In this document: one piece after another, positions 12,299 through 22,717 of the stretch
How positions within the stretch are numbered: position 1 is the stretch's first letter
How the letters are laid out: every line of letters starts with the position of its first letter
Source of the DNA: Mermis nigrescens
Taxonomy: Eukaryota > Nematoda > Enoplea > Mermithida > Mermithidae
Assembly (NCBI GenBank): GCA_036768485.1
Contig: JAVLUZ010000273.1
Span: forward strand, 4,321,391-4,385,390
Length of the DNA: 64,000 nucleotides
Direction: 5' to 3'
Made by a program: the position numbers and the translations under genes
The notes under the pieces: model-generated
Databases searched by the model: none
Told to the model about the DNA's origin: nothing
The model's input: only the letters and a program-made list of their open reading frames with translations

Positions 12299-12837
12299 GG
12301 GGTGCTCACCCTGATGGGCCTTACTTGAGGAAACCCGTTTCCGGCACTTTGGACCACCTCCAGGGTTGAGAAACCCCCGACGGAAGCGTGTGCACAATAA
12401 TATACGTTTACGTTTCCGGATTTTACCCATCGTTTCCACTTTCGACTTATACCCATCGTTTCCGTCTCCTTTTCCGGATTTTACTTTTCCCCTCAAAACA
12501 AACACGATTGTCGTCAAAAAATAGTTGGGCGCAATAGAGGATAATAAGAATTTTTTTGATGATTTTAAACCATTTTTATCGATTTTTCAAATTTTTTCTG
12601 TTAGTTCTCGAGTATTTGTTCGGTGCTTTGCATCAATTTCGCACTAATATTGCGCTTTTTTCGAGATATTCTTTCAAAAAATTCAACACTTATCGGATCA
12701 CAAATGATTATGTACATCACAAGACGCCATTTAATTGTTGCTTTTAGCGTAATGGACGGATTTTTCGAACAATTTTAGACAATATATGAAAAATTTGAGG
12801 TCTCGCCCCCTGACGGAAAATCCTGGATCCGCCACTG

Positions 12838-14054
12838 TAAATTATCCAGCAAACGATTTTTACGTCGCTGACATAAATAATCAGAATTTTAGCACTCAAA
12901 AATACTAAGAAGCAATCACTATAACTCATTTCAGGAAATGCTCCATTATCTAGGAAAATATATTGTATGCAATTGTATGTAAATTATAAGCTTTTAATAC
13001 AACATGTGTTTTATTTTTATATTTTTTTCTATTTGTTAAGAATTATTTTGAAAATCTTAATGGAATGCTTCACTACTCATTTAAATTAATTATTTCAAGT
13101 GCTTATCAGTAAAAATAGATAACATTTTGTTTCTTCGCATCGTGATATGCCAGATACTTATTTTTCGTTTATGATTCTTCTACTCTGGGAAAAAGTTTTC
13201 TTGTTCAAGCGACCAATCCTTTGAGCGAATGTAAGCAAGCTGTATAATTAATCATTTGTCAGCTATAGGAAGGTACTTATTATAGTCTAATTGTGCCTTG
13301 CTCCATTTTCTAGCTGTGCAAACGCGCGTTAACGATATCACTCTTCGCCTATTTGGTTTGAAATTTCACCATGATAATGCCATCCCAAGAAAGTTGTATA
13401 ACTATGTCTTTTTTGTTTTATTTTCTTGCCGAATGAGCGTGCGAATGCTAGCTAAATAAAATGAGCGTGAAACCATCAATACTAAAAACCCAGCAAAAAA
13501 TTAATTACCTACACCTAATGTACATAGTTTTATTCCTTTCATTGAGCCATTGGTCCGTGTGTTCAATATTCGTTTTGGTGACGTTGTGAAGAGTAGGTAA
13601 ATTTTTGAAATTCATCTCTCGTATTCTATATAACTTGCGATAAAGTTTTAATGCTTGCCGCCTATAGTTTTCGGTCATGTTGTTAGATATTTAATCCATG
13701 CGTAAGTTCGAGCGAAATTTGAGCTGCCCGCGCTAAAGAAGATAAATATTCTACTTTTAAGTTAACGCCTTCGAACCTGTTTGAAATTATTGGCTCTCAT
13801 AATTCTTTTAAGTAAAGACCTATAAATCTGATAACTTAGATCATCTGACCGCTTAATCCTCCTACCGTTCGTCTTATTTCACTTAAAGCCTTTTGGTGGT
13901 TGTTAAGAGCATGAGTCACGTACATTACGTACTAATACATTTTAGTAGGTATTTCTTGAGCTAGGTACATAGGTGCTTTTTCCCTGCTTGTTCTAAAATG
14001 TTTCATTTTTAATTGCCCTAGCTATGAGTATCATTAATCACGCTTTTCGTTTCA
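12838..14054. other. Unassigned AT-rich DNA
   Basis: I see no supported gene or recognised repeat. The segment just upstream, ending GGATCCGCCACTG at 12837, is the right terminus of a degraded hAT-type MITE whose left end is not clear. Confidence 0.45.
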
Positions 14055-14299
14055 TAGTCTGTTCTATTCCGAAAGGCTCATTTATGCTGAAATCTTCTTA
14101 CTGTACTAGTTTTTCACTTAACAAATGACTTCTTCAATTATGTATTCGTCGCTGCTGGTTGCTCTAAACTCTTCTTATCGATGTTTAATGTGCTTCTCAA
14201 TATGTAGCACATCAAACAAACTGCAGCAACAACCTGAAGCGTAAGATATTGTGCTACAGTAATAAGCCGTGAAGCGAAAATGGGCCATTTGGAATGAAG
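14055..14299. mobile_element. MITE with AGTCTGTTCTATTC terminal repeats
   Basis: The left end is ATAGTCTGTTCTATTCCG and the right end ends in AATGGGCCATTTGGAATG. The same pair of ends bounds 61247-63153. The complementary right terminus resembles the left one, so I read this as a small TIR element. It is degraded, and the TA target duplication is only tentative. Confidence 0.4.
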
Positions 14300-14559
14300 C
14301 ATATAAGGAGAGAACCCGGTACATTTAGAAAGCATGGGAAGGCGTCGAAATTCAGTATCTGGATTCTCTGTTCGCATTCCCTAAGCCAAAACGTGAAATA
14401 AGGATCAAGCACATTGAAGATCATTCTTGGATGAAATAAGCCAAAAAAATATGCAAAAAATTTATTTCGGTAGCCATATTTTCTACGTGTTCTGGGTTCC
14501 CTCCTTATACGCTTGAACTGTTGTTTATATGTATAGTAAGATGATAGTGATATTTATTA

Positions 14560-14732
14560 GGGTTGTGCAGGGTCCACTTTTTTCGAAAATTCGGGTCGGG
14601 TCCGGGTCCGGGTCCAACATTTTAGGAAACTCGGGTACGGGTCCGGGTCCGGGTCCAAAATTTCTAACAACCTCGGGTCCGGGTCCAAAAAAGTCGGACC
14701 CGGCGGGTCCGGGTCCGGGTCCGTTAACATAA
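14560..14732. repeat. GGGTCC hexamer-rich repeat with G-quadruplex potential
   Basis: Clusters of GGGTCC units at about 14591-14618, 14636-14658 and 14688-14722 are separated by short AT-rich spacers. The first cluster contains four G3 runs with 2-3 nt loops, which fits the canonical G-quadruplex pattern. A related copy in the opposite sense is at 16719-16893. Both are bounded by AGGGTTGTGC or AGGGTAGTGC, so it is a dispersed repeat rather than a local expansion. Confidence 0.6.
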
Positions 14733-15160
14733 CATTGTGTTGTACCTACCAAACCACCATATCATATCAATTATTCCCTCATGTCCACATGCTTGCACAT
14801 TTATTTGTTAGTTTCTTTGTTCCATGATAGGTTCAGTTCAGGAATGGTGGTACAAAGGAATAAGCAAACAAACAGCAGTGCACTAAGTTGCAACTGTGTC
14901 TGATGCCTGTTGGTGTGTGCAGCACGACCCCAAAAGAACGTCTCCATAGACGCTTGTAATACGCTAACGCGCAGTGGCGGATCTAGGATTTTCCTAAGGG
15001 AGGGCGGTATCCCAACCAGGCATGTATCTCTGAGGTTGAATGAGGGGGCCGGCCACCTCTCAAAATTCAGAAAAATCGGAAAAATAGGACTTTTTAAACA
15101 TTATTCTGTGCTATTTTTGGCCCTTCTGGGCTTAGTCCCCCCAAAATTGGTGTTGGCACC

Positions 15161-15397
15161 ACACCTGGGCGTGAGGGGGTTTGGGGGGAATGTATCCCCG
15201 AGAAACCAAAATACCCCCCCAGAATTCAATTTTTAAAATTTTTTTCCGTTTTTTCGCAATTTTTTGATGCCAATAGATAGTGCTCAATGAGAAACGTCGA
15301 AAAATGGTATTTTTCGCCATACCACAACTTTTAAGACTATTTCTTGACCTTTGAAAAATCTTGCACCCCCCAGAATTTTCTTGCTGCCCACGTATGG
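15161..15397 (-). mobile_element. MITE copy, GGGCGGCACCAAA family, nested
   Basis: It is nested in the hAT-like element. It runs from ACACCTGGGCGTGAGGG to CTGCCCACGTATGG and is flanked by TTGGCACC and TTGGCTAC, a probable degraded 8-bp duplication. The core matches the copies at 12041 and 20869. Confidence 0.55.
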
Positions 15398-15631
15398 TTG
15401 GCTACCCGAAATAGGACGGCCAGCTACGCGCCTGATTCCAATTTTTCCAAAAACAGTCAAAAATAGGTCCAAAAATTTGCTCTTAACGCGTGAAATAGCG
15501 TTTTTTTCGGTATTTTACATCGTATACTTTTACATAAAATCACTTTTGACGCAATATTTTTTCTAAAAATTTTGGAATTTTCGACAATTTTGTGCGAAAA
15601 AATAATTAAATTTCTTTGACTTTAACAAAAA

Positions 15632-16312
15632 TCTGGCGCGAAGCGCCGGAAAATTTGTGAAATTAAGGTGGATAGACGTCTAGAAGCATGATTTACTGCT
15701 TGATTTCCTGTATTTATAGCATTTGATGCGAAACATCGAAATTTTTAATTGAAATTAGAAGAAAACTATGCAAAAAATAGCTGTTTCTGCAATTAAAATT
15801 GATTTGAAACCTACATGAACAGAAAATGGCGTACAGGCAGTGTTTTTTGTACAAGGTCCGTTTAAGTCGTTGTACATTTTGTACACACAAATTTTTGGGT
15901 GCTATGATATAGTACGGTAGCGGCTTTAGTGTAGTAGAGTTGTTCGACCTTTAGTAGCGTATTATAGCTAATTCTAGGGTTAACGAGGGCGAAAATCATT
16001 AAGAATCGTCTTAAAACGGCGCGAAGCGCCGAAAAATTTGACATTTTTCCTTGCGAAATGCGATTTCTGCTATTATAAAGATTATAGGACACACAATTAC
16101 TCATTTCGGCGCGAAGCACCGAAAATTTCTGCGAAGTTTAGACCTTTTTTGCGGGTTTTGACTTCCCAAAAATCTTTGTACGTGTACAAAGACGGTCCCG
16201 AAAAGTCTTTGTACATCGGGAATAATTTTTGCCGATTCAAAAAAACGTGCTTCCAGATCGCCAAGAAAGCAAATAAATGTCATTAATAGGTATCATCCGG
16301 CGCGTAGCGTCG
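15632..16312. repeat. Four dispersed GGCGCGAAGCGCC hairpins
   Basis: Short GC-rich palindromes recur at 15635-15648, 16017-16031, 16107-16121 and 16297-16312. Each is followed by a GAAAATTTG-like or GATAAATTTG-like tail in otherwise AT-rich DNA. The stem is GGCGC/GCGCC, with partial substitutions in the third and fourth copies. Confidence 0.7.
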
Positions 16313-16718
16313 GATAAATTTGAGAAATTATGGTCATTGACGGCCAAAAATCATTGCAAATTGCATATCCATTCTTTATCTCGCCAAATATTTTTGGCCA
16401 ATGGGGGGCGGTCGCCCCCTCCCGCCTCTGCTAACGCGTATTGTTACTAAAAGTGCATCAATAAATAACTTAAACCATGCTTTATATTGCTATTGTGTCA
16501 CGCCCAAGAGACATGGCTTCGGCTTTAATATAGCGCCAATATTTGTCACATTATTACTATTTGTCACCTTAAATTTCAATGTTTGATGAGGCCATCACTT
16601 TGTTACTGAGTTGATTAAAATGTTGAAAATGATCCATTTGCCTGTTTTTAAGCCTACGTCATTTTTCGTTGTTTTTCAATATTTCTGCAATGCAATATGC
16701 GTGCATTATATATTTGGA

Positions 16719-16893
16719 CCCGGACCCGACACCATATTGAAGGCGGGTCCGGGTCCGGGTCCAAGTTTATGGATACAGCCGGGTCACGGGTCCAGAAATT
16801 TAGGATTGTCGGGTCCGGGTCCGGGTCCAAAATTTTAGCCGGGTACCCGGCTATTCGGGTCCGGGTCCGGGTACCCGGCACTACCCTAATATT
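16719..16893. repeat. GGGTCC/GGACCC hexamer repeat, second copy
   Basis: It contains multiple GGGTCC and GGACCC units and several GGTACCCGG motifs, and ends in CCGGCACTACCCTA, the complement of the boundary motif seen in the 14.56-kb copy. It lies about 160 bp upstream of the start codon of gene 1. Confidence 0.6.
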
Positions 16894-16991
16894 TATATAG
16901 ATATTCATTATTTTGCATTCGGTGAAGCACTAGTAAAATAAGCCAGTCAGTTTAACTCATCCTTTTATGAATTTAGCAATCGTCAAAAAAT

Positions 16992-16999
16992 TATAAAAA
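16992..16999 (+). promoter_or_regulatory. Candidate TATA box of gene 1
   Basis: TATAAAAA lies about 55-60 bp upstream of the proposed start codon at 17055. Position and sequence fit a core promoter. Such motifs are common in AT-rich DNA, so support is weak. Confidence 0.25.
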
Positions 17000-17054
17000 A
17001 TTTCTATCGTTTGAGACGACAGAAGAGTCCCGATAATAATATATCCCTTAAATC

Positions 17055-17271
17055 ATGACTACGCCTGAGCAATGCTTGGTTTCATTGGTCAAATTCGAAC
17101 AAGCTTATCACAAAGAGATATTACTCTGGATCCAGACAAAGGTGTCGAAACCTCCTTCGGGCATCGACATACTTGACATCAGTCTTGATAACTGTGTATT
17201 TAGCAGCTTGCTCAAGAACTCAATGAAGGCTAACAGTCTCACAACAGTTGTGCGAGGCGACGACCCAACTG
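17055..17271 (+). CDS. Gene 1 exon 1
   Basis: It codes for 72 residues plus one base of the next codon (phase 1), followed by donor GTATTC. It carries the N-terminal helix, strand 1 and strand 2. The expected SAM-binding loop after LDI reads SLDNC instead of a glycine-rich sequence. Confidence 0.65.
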
Positions 17272-20200
17272 GTATTCTTTTATATGAATTAATAATTATG
17301 TTTTCCTGTGTGAGCTTTTGACAATGCAGACGTCAGTACAGTCAACAAAGCGCAACGAGAACTAAAAATTTTATCTTTCCTCTATTTAATCATGAATTAT
17401 GACAAAACATGGGCAGCAGCCAAATTCTGTGGGGTCAAAACCGCAAAAATCCTAAAAAATTCCGAAAATTCAATTCTGGGGGTTATCGATTTTGATGGTT
17501 CAGATTCTAAGGATTCAAACTTCCCAACCCCCTCCGCCACACCCATGTGTGATTATAACCAGACATGCATGTGGGGGAGGTGTGGGGGTTCGGGGTCTCG
17601 GCCTCCAGAATGGAGAAATGGAAAATTTCCTCGTATCGGAAACTGTGTAATAGTACAGTTTTTGGCCCAAAAAAACGCAATTCTGGACTCCACCAGACCG
17701 GCTGACCCCCAGATCGCCAATGATGTGCATCTATGATTTTGACTGTAGGTACCTAGGTAGCAACCAAAATATGGGGATCTGATGGGGTTAAATCTCAAAA
17801 AGACCGAAAATTCAATTTTGTGTCTTCCGGATTTGGTCGGAATGGGGTCTTTTGGGTTCTTCTGTCTAGATCTTCTGTCTTGATGGCGACGAGTATATCC
17901 TAAAAATTCTTGATGTACTTAAGATATAAGCATGGTTGCTTTCGTATTTGAACTTCGATTTTAGAGGATTTTAGATTTTAGAGGACGATTTCGTCGATTA
18001 CGTACAAAGGCTTGTTTTAGCTAAATATGGAGAAGCGCAAAAAATTTTTAATAACATAGCATCATCACCCTGTCTGAATCAGTTTTGAGAACCGATCTTT
18101 TGGAAATGTGCATGTTTTCAGTACATTGACACGTAAATATATAGATCTTTTTACACATGCATCGAGTTTATCTTCATTCCCGTATCAGATTTGATTGAAA
18201 AATCCATAAAGCAGCTCAGGGTTCCTAGCTTGAGTAAGACCGACTTGTCGGCCATCAAATCATTAGGTGCTTATGATTTGATTATCTTGCACGATGTTAT
18301 TCACGAGGCCGAGACGTATTCGGAGCTTTTCGAAGCGATGAAAAGTTTGTTAAAGGATGACGACAGCCGGATTTACTTGTTAGCTCGTCCTAAAAATCCA
18401 CCGCTTCCTATCCCCGACGTTGCCGTTCCCGTTTGGAGAAAATTGACGCCCAGCAGAGATGAATTAATTAAAGCCATTAGATCGGTAATGAGATAATTTT
18501 TTTCTGACAACTGTTCACCTAAAAGCGTCTAAAAGAAATAATATAAACAGGAAAAACTTAAAAAATGAAGTTTATTAAAAACATCTTTTAGTCAACAGAT
18601 TTAATCTTGAGTAGACCTGAGACACTGATTCAAACGAATATTGCCACACATCACTTTGAGAAAAAAGGCTACACCCGATGTTACATTATAACTTGGATTT
18701 TAAAGATCAGCTGAATTAGACGGATAAACATGCCTTTGTTTGAACTGCGTAGAAGTTTTGGCCAGGTGCCAATAGTCTGTGTGCTAGGGAAATTTGTTTA
18801 CACATCACTTAAACCACAAAGTTTCTGCATTGTCTTTCATTAATGAACAAATAGGTACCATTTTTGACTGTATATGCAGTCAAAAATACATTAGCACATT
18901 GTGTAAACCCCATAGTAAATATACGCGTTATACTAGGCGATCATCAAAAGAGGAAGTACATTGATGACAGAACCAATGAAATCTTCGACGTTTTAAAAAC
19001 AACATCAAAGTACGGTGTAAACAACACACGATAGCGCCCGAACCGTCAGCAACTGGCCAAAACTGGCATAGTTTGCAAGAAAAGATTTATAACTATTAAG
19101 TGCAGTTGGTCCTAAAGCTTTATGTTCATATCAGCCGATGTTACAACCTGTAACATCTAGGTGTAGCCTCTTTTGGCTCACATTCAGCTTTAAAGCTGGT
19201 TTACGCGCCAATAATCGATATACGTGACAATAATCGTTCCAATCAGTGTTTCAGTTCTACTCCAAGATTGAATTCTGTTGACTAAAAGATGTTTCTACGA
19301 AAGTTTGGTCATCCAATTTTTCTTCTTTATTTTGTGACGGGTTCATGTACATTTCTGATCCATTCGCCTTATTTAAAAAATTTACGATTGTTTCAGGCCA
19401 GAATGGGTCAGATTTTTTACTCGGTTAGTTGCCCGATAAAAGTATCGAAAGAGGATTGGCATAATATACTCAAGCTTCGTCCTTATCACGCGTTACGTAA
19501 ATGTCCCAAATGCACGGACAAGGAGATCAGAAACTACGTCGAATCCATGAGACCATTCGTATTATTCGAAGAAAAGATTTTTATCTTGCTGATGACACCG
19601 AGGTAAACATATCACGTAGGCAAACCATTGAATTCTTAATCTGTGATTTATTCTATTTTTACCTATCTTATATCGGATAATTGTATTCACAAAAGGCGAA
19701 AAAAACTTTTGTGATTTAAATATACCAAATTAAATACTTGATTTCGCATCCTCTTTCATTCAGAAAAGAAGTTATATTTTTCACTCTATCACGCAGCGTC
19801 AAAATGAAAATATTTACCTAAAATTGGATATACGACTGAAGTTGATTGAAATTTTGTTTGAAATGAACCGGCTGAGACAAATTGCCTTGTGCATATAATC
19901 TACTTAAACTTTGTAATATATTACAGATATGTATCTATATTAAAGTTTTCATGTTTTACTGAATTACGCATACAGAGCGATTGACAAGAAGACCGTTCTC
20001 AAGAATGTTTGCTGATCACATAAAATATGTCAAAATCAGTTAAGCGAGTAGAAATTTATTCAGCATTTATCAATTTAAGATGTGATAGAGATTTCTTGTG
20101 GTTATTCTCTTAAGAAAGTTGATTTAGGAAAAATAAGCAGTAGCCCAAATTTATGCATTTTATCGACAACATTTTAGGCCATTATCTTGCCTCTTTCAAA

Positions 20201-21861
20201 TTTATTATATGTTTGAATACGTCGTGCAAAGTTGACGAAGCAACTCATTTCTCCAATTTCTGCCACCATTTTGCTAATTCGAACGCGTAACTTTCCTACT
20301 TTCCTTTTTATTCCGGAATATCTTTTGTGAATGTATACAAACAGTGCTTAATGCCTCCCGTTGACTACCTAGTAGTTTTTTCTTGCATTTTTTGAAAATT
20401 TCTCTATTTTGCAATCAGCGTTTAGTCTTTTTCTGTTTATGCAATCAGCTATCTTTAACCCAACTTTGCACCGCTTGTGTATAAATATGCCTTGCATACA
20501 TGTGATAAAAACAAGCGGCATTCTCTTTATTTGTTTAGCTACTTTGAGCCGGTTCCTTCACTTTTAGCTTCACTATATTCTAGCATACTTAATATCTGGT
20601 CGAAGCCAGAAAATCTTTGCTTAGCTTTTGTTCCCTATTATTTCCGCAAGGTTTCTATTTTGAAGTGTTCCGCTCGTCACATTGCTTTCACAATAAAAAA
20701 CATACTTACATCGTGCAATCCTTATATTTTTCATACTTTTATCTTGCTCCTAATATTAAATCTACATCAGTAAAACGTAACGTTGCGTTTTTATTTGTAA
20801 GTTTAGTTGTTGGAAAAAATCAGCTTCATCGCAAACTATGCAATACGTCGAATAAAGTGCATGCCAACCACACATGGGCGTGGAGGGTCTGGGGGGTCTG
20901 GACCCCCAGAAAACCAAAATACTTCCCAGAATTCAATTTTTAAAAATTTTTTCCGTTTTTTTTTCGCAATTTTTTGATGCCAATGGATAGTGCTTGATGA
21001 GAAACGTCGAAAAATGGTGTTTTTATCGCCATACCACCATTTTTAAGTGCCATTTTTCGACCTTCAAAAAATCTTGGACCCATCCCCCAGAATTTTCTTG
21101 CTGCCCACGTATGATGCCAACATACCGGTTCGTTTAAATGCCTTCTAGTTCTTATGCGTAGATACTTATCAGAATATTTTTGAGTATTGGCTGAAATGAA
21201 GGATTTGGTTTTTTAAATTTCATCTTTATTCTCTATCATTATCATATTGCGCTTATTATCGAAGAATTTTCAGCTGCTAAGCTTTTACAACGGTATATTT
21301 AGCTGATTCACCGTACAGTTTTAACTCGATCTCAAGCTTATGTAGAATACACAATTATGCGAAATCTTTTTCTGAATAGATGTTTAATTTATTCGCTACC
21401 TACATATATCTACAGTCAGTTTCACATAAGTTCGGGTATAAATGGTTTAAAAAATTTTACCATGAGCCGACAGTTTACCTATGGTATTCATGGATCCGCT
21501 CAACGCGGTTTTCGTAATCTGTCGAATAGCTTTTGGTGAAACTCCAGGCCCAAAGTCATCTTAAATGGACCTTACATGCTGACGCAACACTAAAATTATT
21601 TTATACAATCCAATGTTTTTTAGACCTGAACAAGGCGAAAAAATGCCACCAGACGAATCCGATGCGCAAGAAGAGGATTCTGGAATCAAGCTTATAATTG
21701 GCCATCAGCCGGAACGAACTGAGTCTAGTGGAAAACAATCATCAAAACCTAGTGGTGGTTTTACTAATCCAAACAAAGCAGACGAAGCAGCCAGATCCGT
21801 GCTGAGCCAGAAAAATGAAGAAAAGGTCAGCTTGACCGTCAAAGCAGCTGGTGCTCATTAG
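17055..21861 (+). CDS. Gene 1: methyltransferase-fold protein, 4 exons (318 aa)
   Basis: Join 17055-17271, 18189-18484, 19397-19602 and 21624-21861; introns have GT-AG ends in phases 1, 0 and 2. The start is chosen because an in-frame TAA lies two codons upstream and the paralogue begins at the equivalent place. The element order fits a class I SAM-dependent methyltransferase: N-terminal helix, strand 1 (DILDISL, about residue 38), strand 2 (LTTVVRG), strand 4 (YDLIILHDVIHE, about 101-112), strand 5 with RPKNPPLP (about 139-146), TPSRDEL helix, strand 6 (SVSCPI), a W...LKLRP segment with CPKCTDKEI, and strand 7 (IFILLMTP, about 232-239). The RP...PSR...W...L..R...DKEI pattern recalls Methyltransf_11/25-type proteins (family knowledge). 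The glycine-rich motif I is absent, so catalysis is doubtful. The tail from residue 241 is hydrophilic and probably disordered. The substrate cannot be inferred. Confidence 0.65.
17272..18188 (+). other. Gene 1 intron 1
   Basis: This 917-bp intron has donor GTATTC and acceptor CGTATCAG. About 17420-17880 contains repeat-like DNA with TTCAATTCTGGGGG and CCCC/GGGG blocks resembling degraded hAT-type MITE termini found elsewhere in the window. No coding sequence is seen. Confidence 0.55.
18189..18484 (+). CDS. Gene 1 exon 2
   Basis: This 296-nt exon, entered in phase 1 and left in phase 0 (donor GTAATG), codes for residues 73-171. It holds strand 4 and the downstream helix (FEAMKSLLKDDDS), strand 5 (RIYLLARP) and the TPSRDELIKAI helix. 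About 44 of 99 residues match the paralogous exon by hand alignment, including the whole RPKNPPLP block. Confidence 0.75.
18581..19292. mobile_element. Palindromic MITE in gene 1 intron 2
   Basis: The left end ACATCTTTTAGTCAACAG and the right end CTGTTGACTAAAAGATGT are perfect inverted repeats. Imperfect inverted similarity continues for more than 100 bp inward, through the GGCTACACC and GATGTTAC blocks. It fills most of the 912-bp intron (18485-19396). No target duplication is evident and no protein is encoded. Confidence 0.6.
19397..19602 (+). CDS. Gene 1 exon 3
   Basis: This 206-nt exon after acceptor TGTTTCAG leaves in phase 2 at donor GTAAAC. It codes for residues 172-239 and two bases of codon 240. 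It is the best-conserved exon (about 42 of 69 residues shared with gene 2) and includes YSVSCPI, NILKLRP, a CxxC pair in KCPKCTDKEI, and the final strand IFILL. Reading through the donor meets an in-frame TAA at once, so an unspliced form would end here at 240 residues. Confidence 0.7.
19603..21623 (+). other. Gene 1 intron 3
   Basis: This 2021-bp AT-rich intron begins GTAAAC and ends AATGTTTTTTAG. It contains the MITE at 20869-21113. The rest has no supported exon. Confidence 0.5.
20869..21113 (-). mobile_element. hAT-type MITE, TSD ATGCCAAC
   Basis: The 245-bp element runs from CACACATGGGCGTGG to CTGCCCACGTATG and is flanked by perfect 8-bp duplications ATGCCAAC (20861-20868 and 21114-21121). 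The duplication length points to hAT. This copy best defines the boundaries of the GGGCGGCACCAAA family. Confidence 0.75.
21624..21861 (+). CDS. Gene 1 exon 4 (disordered C-terminal tail)
   Basis: Acceptor TTTTTTAG is followed by A-CCT-GAA, which completes codon 240 (AG|A, Arg) from exon 3 and runs 78 residues to a TAG. The tail is rich in Glu, Ser, Lys and Gln, with no hydrophobic core. The matching exon of gene 2 lies at the same relative place with the same phase, which is the main argument that it belongs to the gene. Alternatively it could be an independent small gene starting at an internal ATG (21643). Confidence 0.5.
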
Positions 21862-21920
21862 TGCTGCTTCCTGTTTTATCAAATCGAAGATTTATCAGTC
21901 GTTCAAAACCTAAATTAAAT

Positions 21921-22086
21921 AATAAATTATAGATAGTTCATAAGAGATAAAAATATAGGCAAATTAAAAATACAAGCGAAATGAGAGGCTTTGTTTGTTT
22001 AAAAATTTGAAACAATCGAGTTGAAAGCGTGATGGATCTGATGTGAACATTGCATTTCTAACATATATCGTCGCTTTGCCAATAAA
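21921..22086 (+). promoter_or_regulatory. Candidate polyadenylation signals of gene 1
   Basis: AATAAA occurs at 21921-21926 and again at 22081-22086, 60 and 220 bp after the stop codon. Either could serve as the poly(A) signal. The motif is frequent by chance in this composition. Confidence 0.35.
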
Positions 22087-22717
22087 ATTGAAATTTTGCA
22101 TAGCCATACGTGTTCTTGGGTTGTTGATCCCTTAGAATGGCTGCTGACGCCCGCAAAATGGCTGTGCGACCCACCAGAATTGTTGATTGTTTGTAAAAAT
22201 TGTAAAGTGTGACTTTTTAAGTGTCTTCAGCTTATTTTTGGCTTAAAAGTCCCAAATTTTCGGAGTTCCGTGCCATATACACATTTCTTGACTATATTTT
22301 GTATGTTCTAGAGAGAACGAGCTTTGTCCTAAACGTAAAAAAGCAGTGTTTTTGACATATACCCATTTTTTGCCCAAAAAGGCACTTTTAAAAATTTATT
22401 GGCCTACCTCCTTAGAATTTCTATGCTGTACATGTATGCACATAACACGCCCGTAAAATAACGTCAATGAACTTAATTATTTTGATTTGTAGGCTTTTTA
22501 CGTGCCTATTGTAATTATTGTATTAAACGCTCTTTAAGAAATTCGTCACTCAATCGTCAATATTTGTTTAATTGCGCGATAATCTCGCTCTATTTACATA
22601 GGTATATGCCTACATGTGTATGCTTTTTGTAATTATTACCACTTAATTATTTTATCTCAAATGTTTCTGTATTAAATACACGTTTACTTGTATCAGCTCG
22701 TTTATTTCTGATTCTCA

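Larger units (their letters stand above)
14972..16430. mobile_element. hAT-like non-autonomous element, 1.46 kb, TSD CTAACGCG
   Basis: The ends are CAGTGGCGGATCTAGG at left and a degraded ...GCCTCTG at right. The flanking 8-bp duplications CTAACGCG (14964-14971 and 16431-16438) match perfectly, as expected of hAT transposition. The interior has no transposase frame. It contains a nested MITE (15161-15397) and four GGCGC-type hairpins. The same CAGTGGCGG terminus occurs in the 190-bp copies at 43347 and 47256. Confidence 0.7.

Noticed and set aside
14525..14752. Gly/Pro-rich collagen-like frames
   Set aside because: They come from the GGGTCC hexamer repeat in a MITE-like setting. Same for 16611-16908.
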